Of a stretch of DNA of 64,000 nucleotides, positions 60,951 to 64,000 are shown in pieces (the stretch's first letter is position 1; every line of letters begins with the position of its first letter). Both the position numbers and the translations under genes were made by a program. The DNA lies in the NCBI GenBank assembly GCA_023412215.1, contig JAEYNX010000003.1, positions 124,001 to 188,000 of the forward strand. The letters run 5' to 3'. The notes below the pieces were generated by a model that was given only the letters and a program-made list of their open reading frames with translations, was not told the origin of the DNA and ran no database searches. The DNA is from Bacillota bacterium (lineage in GTDB: Bacteria; Bacillota; Clostridia; Oscillospirales; Ruminococcaceae).

Positions 60951-61602
60951 ATGGCGGCATAAAGCGCTTTTGCAAAGTTTAGCCTTGACACTTGGCAAAA
61001 TAACGTATAAAATCTTAGGTAGCGTATTTGTTCGTGTGGCTTTGCAGCAATCGGTGTTTGAGTAATCTTTACGCGTCCGCGGCCTATGGGCGCAGGGTTT
61101 GCTTTTGCCGTAAACGGTATGCGTATGAGCGCGCATATCCAAAAGTATGCCTGTCGTTTACTCAAAAACCGAAGCTGCTGCCTGGCCGATTATTACCCGC
61201 ATGGGGCTTTTTGTTGTGTTTTCATGCGGTCGTTATTTTAAACAGGACCTGTTGCGGCAAGCCTTTTTAAGGTTTCTTTTATTATTGCTATTTTTGCCGC
61301 GGCTGTTATGGCCTGTTAGTGTGCGAGAAGCGGTGCGGATGATGTTTATTTCCGCTCCCTCGCGCCGAAAATAAGATAATCATACAAGAACGGATAGTTG
61401 CCTGCTGTTTTTGCACTGGTCAATTACCATCGCTTTTTACCCGTACGCTTTTGTAATTGACTATGTTGACAGACAGGTTTGTTTTGTGTTGGGCCAGCAT
61501 CTTTCTAAGTTAAGGCATCATTTGAGTACATATCGCTTTATTCATCTTATATTTACGACCGTCCGCTCTTAAAGCGGCACAGCAATTGGAGGTTTTAAAA
61601 AC
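60951..61602. other. 650-bp gap, leader region of the RNase J gene
   Basis: Holds a promoter near its start and then about 590 bp with no gene I can support. A 75-codon frame at 61147-61374 shows no family match. AT-rich tracts and a few short stems are present (for example GTTGACAGACAGG region at 61464), none convincing. It may be a long regulatory 5' UTR. Confidence 0.5.
60985..61013 (+). promoter_or_regulatory. Promoter upstream of the RNase J gene
   Basis: TTGACA (60985-60990), 17 nt, TAAAAT (61008-61013). Confidence 0.68.
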
Positions 61603-63645
61603 TTGAGTCAGGATAACAATAACACATTCGCCCATAAAAACAATCGCAACCAGAAGCAGACGACGGAGGCCAATAACACCCCCGTAAACAGCGAGGCCGC
61701 AAAGGCGGCGCAGCCCGAGGGAGGCGCTCAGGCACCGGCAGGTGCCGCCCCCCAGAAGAGCCGTTCTCGGCGCGGCGGCAGAAGAAAATCAAACGCCGGC
61801 GGCGAGGCGAAGAAGGATTCGATCACGGCGGCGCTCGAAAAGCTGCCCGAAAGAACCGCACAGCAGCGGGGTACGCAGCCTCAGAAGGCCCCGGCACCAC
61901 AACAGGGAGCACAGCCGCAGCAGGAGGATAAAAAGTCGCGCTCCCACCGCGGCGGGCAGGGTGGGCATGAGCCCAGAGCGGTGCGCAAAACGCCGGTAAA
62001 GATCATCCCGCTCGGCGGCTTAAACGAGATCGGCAAGAATATGACGGCCTACGAGTGCGGCAACGACATGTTTATCGTCGATTGCGGCCTCGCCTTCCCC
62101 GATGAGGAGATGCTGGGCGTCGACATCGTCATCCCAGATTTCACCTATGTGGAGAAGAACATCGACAAGCTGCGCGGCGTGGTCATCACCCACGGGCATG
62201 AGGATCACATCGGCGGTCTGCCTTACTTTTTAAAGCGGTTTAACGTGCCTGTTTACGGTACCCGCTTAACCCTCGGTTTGGTGGAGGGCAAGCTCAAGGA
62301 GCACAACCTGCTCGGCAAGCGCACCTTAAACGTGGTCAAGCCGCGCGATACCGTCAAGTTCGGCTGCATGGCGGTGGAGTTTATACGCGTAAACCATTCC
62401 ATCCCCGATGCGGTGGCGTTCGCCATCCACACCCCCGCGGGCGTTATCATCCAGACAGGTGACTTTAAAATAGATTACACCCCCATCGAGGGCGGCATCA
62501 TCGACCTCGCGCGCTTCGGCGAGCTGGGCAGCAAGGGTGTGCTCGCCCTGCTTTCCGACTCCACCAACGCCGAGCGCCCGGGCAGCGCCATGAGCGAGAA
62601 GAAGGTGGGTGAATCGTTCGAGCTGCTGTTTGCCAAGGCGGGCAACCGCCGCGTGATCATCGCGTCGTTTGCCTCCAACATCCACCGCATCCAGCAGATT
62701 ATCGATATGTCGGTGCGCTGCGACCGGAAGGTTGCCGTATCGGGCCGCAGCATGATCAACGTTGTGGCCAAAGCGATAGAGCTCGGCTACCTCTCGGTGC
62801 CCGAGGGCGTATTGGTGGATATTGAGCTGATCAACCGCTACCCCGACGAGAAGCTCGTCATCATCACCACCGGCAGCCAGGGCGAGCCGATGTCGGCCCT
62901 CTCGCGTATGGCCTCCAGCGACCACCGCAACGTGACCATCAACCCCAACGATTTTATCATCATCTCCGCCACCCCCATCCCCGGCAACGAAAAGCTGGTG
63001 GGGCGCGTAGTGAACGACCTGATGAAGCTGGGCGCGGAGGTTATCTACGAGAAGATGTACGAGGCGCACGTGTCGGGCCACGCCTGCCAGGATGAGCTGC
63101 GGCTCATGCTGGGCCTTACCAAGCCCAAGTTTTTTGTACCGGTTCACGGCGAGTACAAGCACCTCAAAAAGCACGCGGGCATCGCCATCAGCATGGGGTT
63201 AAACCCCGCGAACGTTATCATCGGCGACATCGGCAAGGTGATAGAAACCGACGCCGTAGACATGAAGATTACCGGCACCGTGCCTGCGGGCAGGGTACTG
63301 GTGGACGGCCTCGGCGTGGGCGACGTGGGCAGCATCGTGCTGCGCGACCGCAAGCATCTGGCCGAGGACGGCCTGATTGTCGTGGTGCTTTCGATGGAGA
63401 AGCAGACCGGCAAGGTGGTGGCGGGGCCGGACATCGTCTCTCGCGGGTTTGTGTATGTGCGCGAGTCGGAGGAACTGATGGACGAGGCGCGCAACGTCGT
63501 AAAGAACGTGCTCACCCAGTGCGGCGACAAGGATATCCGCGAGTGGGGGCAGATCAAAACCAAGGTAAAGGACGCGCTAAGCGATTACGTTTACCGCACC
63601 ACCAAGCGCAGCCCGATGATTTTGCCCATTATCATGGAGGTTTAA
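61603..63645 (+). CDS. Ribonuclease J
   Basis: 680 residues, TTG start behind GGAGG. Residues 1-127 are a disordered, Gln/Arg/Pro-rich extension (KSRSRRGGRRKSN, QQGAQPQQEDKKSRS). The beta-CASP metallo-beta-lactamase core follows: VKIIPLGGLNEIGKNMTAYE, the metal motif THGHEDHIGG (H197, H199, D201, H202), HSIPDAVAF, TGDFKIDYTP and FVPVHGEYKHL. RNase J matures and degrades RNA from the 5' end. Such N-terminal extensions occur in some Actinobacteria and Clostridia and may bind RNA or partners. Confidence 0.94.
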   Translation: MSQDNNNTFAHKNNRNQKQTTEANNTPVNSEAAKAAQPEGGAQAPAGAAPQKSRSRRGGRRKSNAGGEAKKDSITAALEKLPERTAQQRGTQPQKAPAPQQGAQPQQEDKKSRSHRGGQGGHEPRAVRKTPVKIIPLGGLNEIGKNMTAYECGNDMFIVDCGLAFPDEEMLGVDIVIPDFTYVEKNIDKLRGVVITHGHEDHIGGLPYFLKRFNVPVYGTRLTLGLVEGKLKEHNLLGKRTLNVVKPRDTVKFGCMAVEFIRVNHSIPDAVAFAIHTPAGVIIQTGDFKIDYTPIEGGIIDLARFGELGSKGVLALLSDSTNAERPGSAMSEKKVGESFELLFAKAGNRRVIIASFASNIHRIQQIIDMSVRCDRKVAVSGRSMINVVAKAIELGYLSVPEGVLVDIELINRYPDEKLVIITTGSQGEPMSALSRMASSDHRNVTINPNDFIIISATPIPGNEKLVGRVVNDLMKLGAEVIYEKMYEAHVSGHACQDELRLMLGLTKPKFFVPVHGEYKHLKKHAGIAISMGLNPANVIIGDIGKVIETDAVDMKITGTVPAGRVLVDGLGVGDVGSIVLRDRKHLAEDGLIVVVLSMEKQTGKVVAGPDIVSRGFVYVRESEELMDEARNVVKNVLTQCGDKDIREWGQIKTKVKDALSDYVYRTTKRSPMILPIIMEV

Positions 63646-63680
63646 TCAAGCCTTTTGCAGTGAAACTGCTGTATATTGGA

Positions 63681-63712
63681 AAAACCCCGCGTTTTACGCG
63701 GGGTTTTGGCTT
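63681..63712 (+). terminator. Terminator of the RNase J gene
   Basis: AAAACCCCGCG/CGCGGGGTTTT, 11-bp stem, 5-nt loop. Confidence 0.88.
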
Positions 63713-63879
63713 TTCTGTGCTTTCTTTAGGGGTATAGGGATTGTGACGGGAGACAGCTCTTTTTAGATTGAAGGTAATTTTCAAGAAAACTTCTAGCTTT
63801 ATGGTTCAAAAATTAGTATAATAAAGAGTAAATTAAAAGTTCCATTTTTTATGGATGCAAGGCGGGACGCAGAAAGGTT

Positions 63880-64000
63880 GTGAAGGTCATCAAAAAGAGG
63901 GTATGGTTTTTCAAGCCCATCATCGTTGTGGCGCTGGCTTTATGCCTTTTTATGAGTCTTATGACACTGGCAATCGGGCAGGTGACCCTGTTTTATGTCG
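63880..64000 (+). CDS. Membrane protein, N-terminal fragment (runs off the window)
   Basis: GTG start at 63880 after AGAAAGG; the 40 visible residues are MKVIKKRVWFFKPIIVVALA, then LCLFMSLMTLAIGQVTLFYV: a basic start and one long or two short membrane helices. A GdpP-like (DHH phosphoesterase) N-terminus is possible but cannot be shown. A TATAAT at 63817-63822 with a weak -35 may be its promoter. Confidence 0.6.
   Translation, partial: MKVIKKRVWFFKPIIVVALALCLFMSLMTLAIGQVTLFYV

Noticed and set aside
61147..61374. 75-codon frame in the RNase J leader
   Set aside because: No family match, no ribosome site, and mixed composition with the surrounding non-coding DNA.

Overview
The window reads as chromosome of a spore-forming, anaerobic member of the Clostridia, most likely an Oscillospiraceae/Ruminococcaceae-type gut or sediment Firmicute. 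The evidence is the sporulation genes (sigK, spoIIR), the clostridial gene pairs (UPF0210 with ACT, rpsF-ssb-rpsR, DnaD with a DnaI-type loader), a pyrophosphate-type phosphofructokinase, ThyX in place of ThyA, CD1871A-type and TSCPD small proteins, strong AGGAGG ribosome sites, and frequent TTG/GTG starts in fairly GC-rich coding DNA. Intergenic DNA is much more AT-rich. I see no prophage, transposase, integrase, rRNA operon or CRISPR array.

Layout. 1-8.5 kb: tail of an encapsulin gene, pcrA, thyX, a DJ-1/PfpI protein with 5-formyl-THF cyclo-ligase, mltG and a U32 tRNA/rRNA-modification protein. 8.6-11.3 kb: a zinc uptake operon (znuA-znuC-znuB) behind a near-consensus promoter with a Fur/Zur-type 7-1-7 palindrome at the start site. 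11.4-16.8 kb, mostly minus strand: intact sigK, a TetR-CPBP protease pair, an XRE membrane regulator, and a three-gene redox cassette (TlpA-like lipoprotein, a 48-residue CXXC protein, a polyferredoxin-like membrane protein). 17-24.5 kb: a MATE transporter behind a structured leader, a SigH-like sigma factor, a degenerate tRNA, a zinc-ribbon protein, spoIIR-ispE, an Lrp-aminotransferase pair and a HisJ-type phosphatase. 24.6-33 kb: ACT/UPF0210 pair, a second CPBP protease with a membrane protein and hydrolase, iscS-iscU, rnhA. 33-43 kb: zupT, dnaD-dnaI, tRNA-Gly, AIM24, a LytTR two-component pair, acetyl-xylan esterase, a lipoprotein and PPi-PFK. 43.3-49.5 kb: a NitT/TauT-type ABC transporter, iron alcohol dehydrogenase, a PHP protein, a TSCPD protein. 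49.5-53.3 kb, minus: rpsF-ssb-rpsR, galU, an isochorismatase-like hydrolase, a RING/DUF2628 membrane protein. 53.4-64 kb, plus: padR-DUF1700-DUF4097, prfB, azlCD, NUDIX, a fused sugar nucleotidyltransferase/PGM-like protein, RNase J, and the start of a membrane protein.

The most unusual structure is not a gene. At least ten AT-rich intergenic segments share ends of the form ATACTAATTC...GAATTAGTAT and contain one or several short perfect hairpins. Two (7.1 and 43.1 kb) are clear ~100-bp homologues, one (21.8 kb) is an internally deleted copy, and others carry hairpin arrays between similar ends. They look like a miniature, non-autonomous repeat family (MITE/REP-like) that targets gene ends; two copies overlap the stop codon of the neighbouring gene. 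Other points for follow-up are the TlpA/CXXC/polyferredoxin cassette, the MATE leader RNA, a 13-bp hairpin that covers the ribosome site of the DJ-1 gene, a decayed tRNA, and a histidine kinase and a PGM domain that have lost key motifs.
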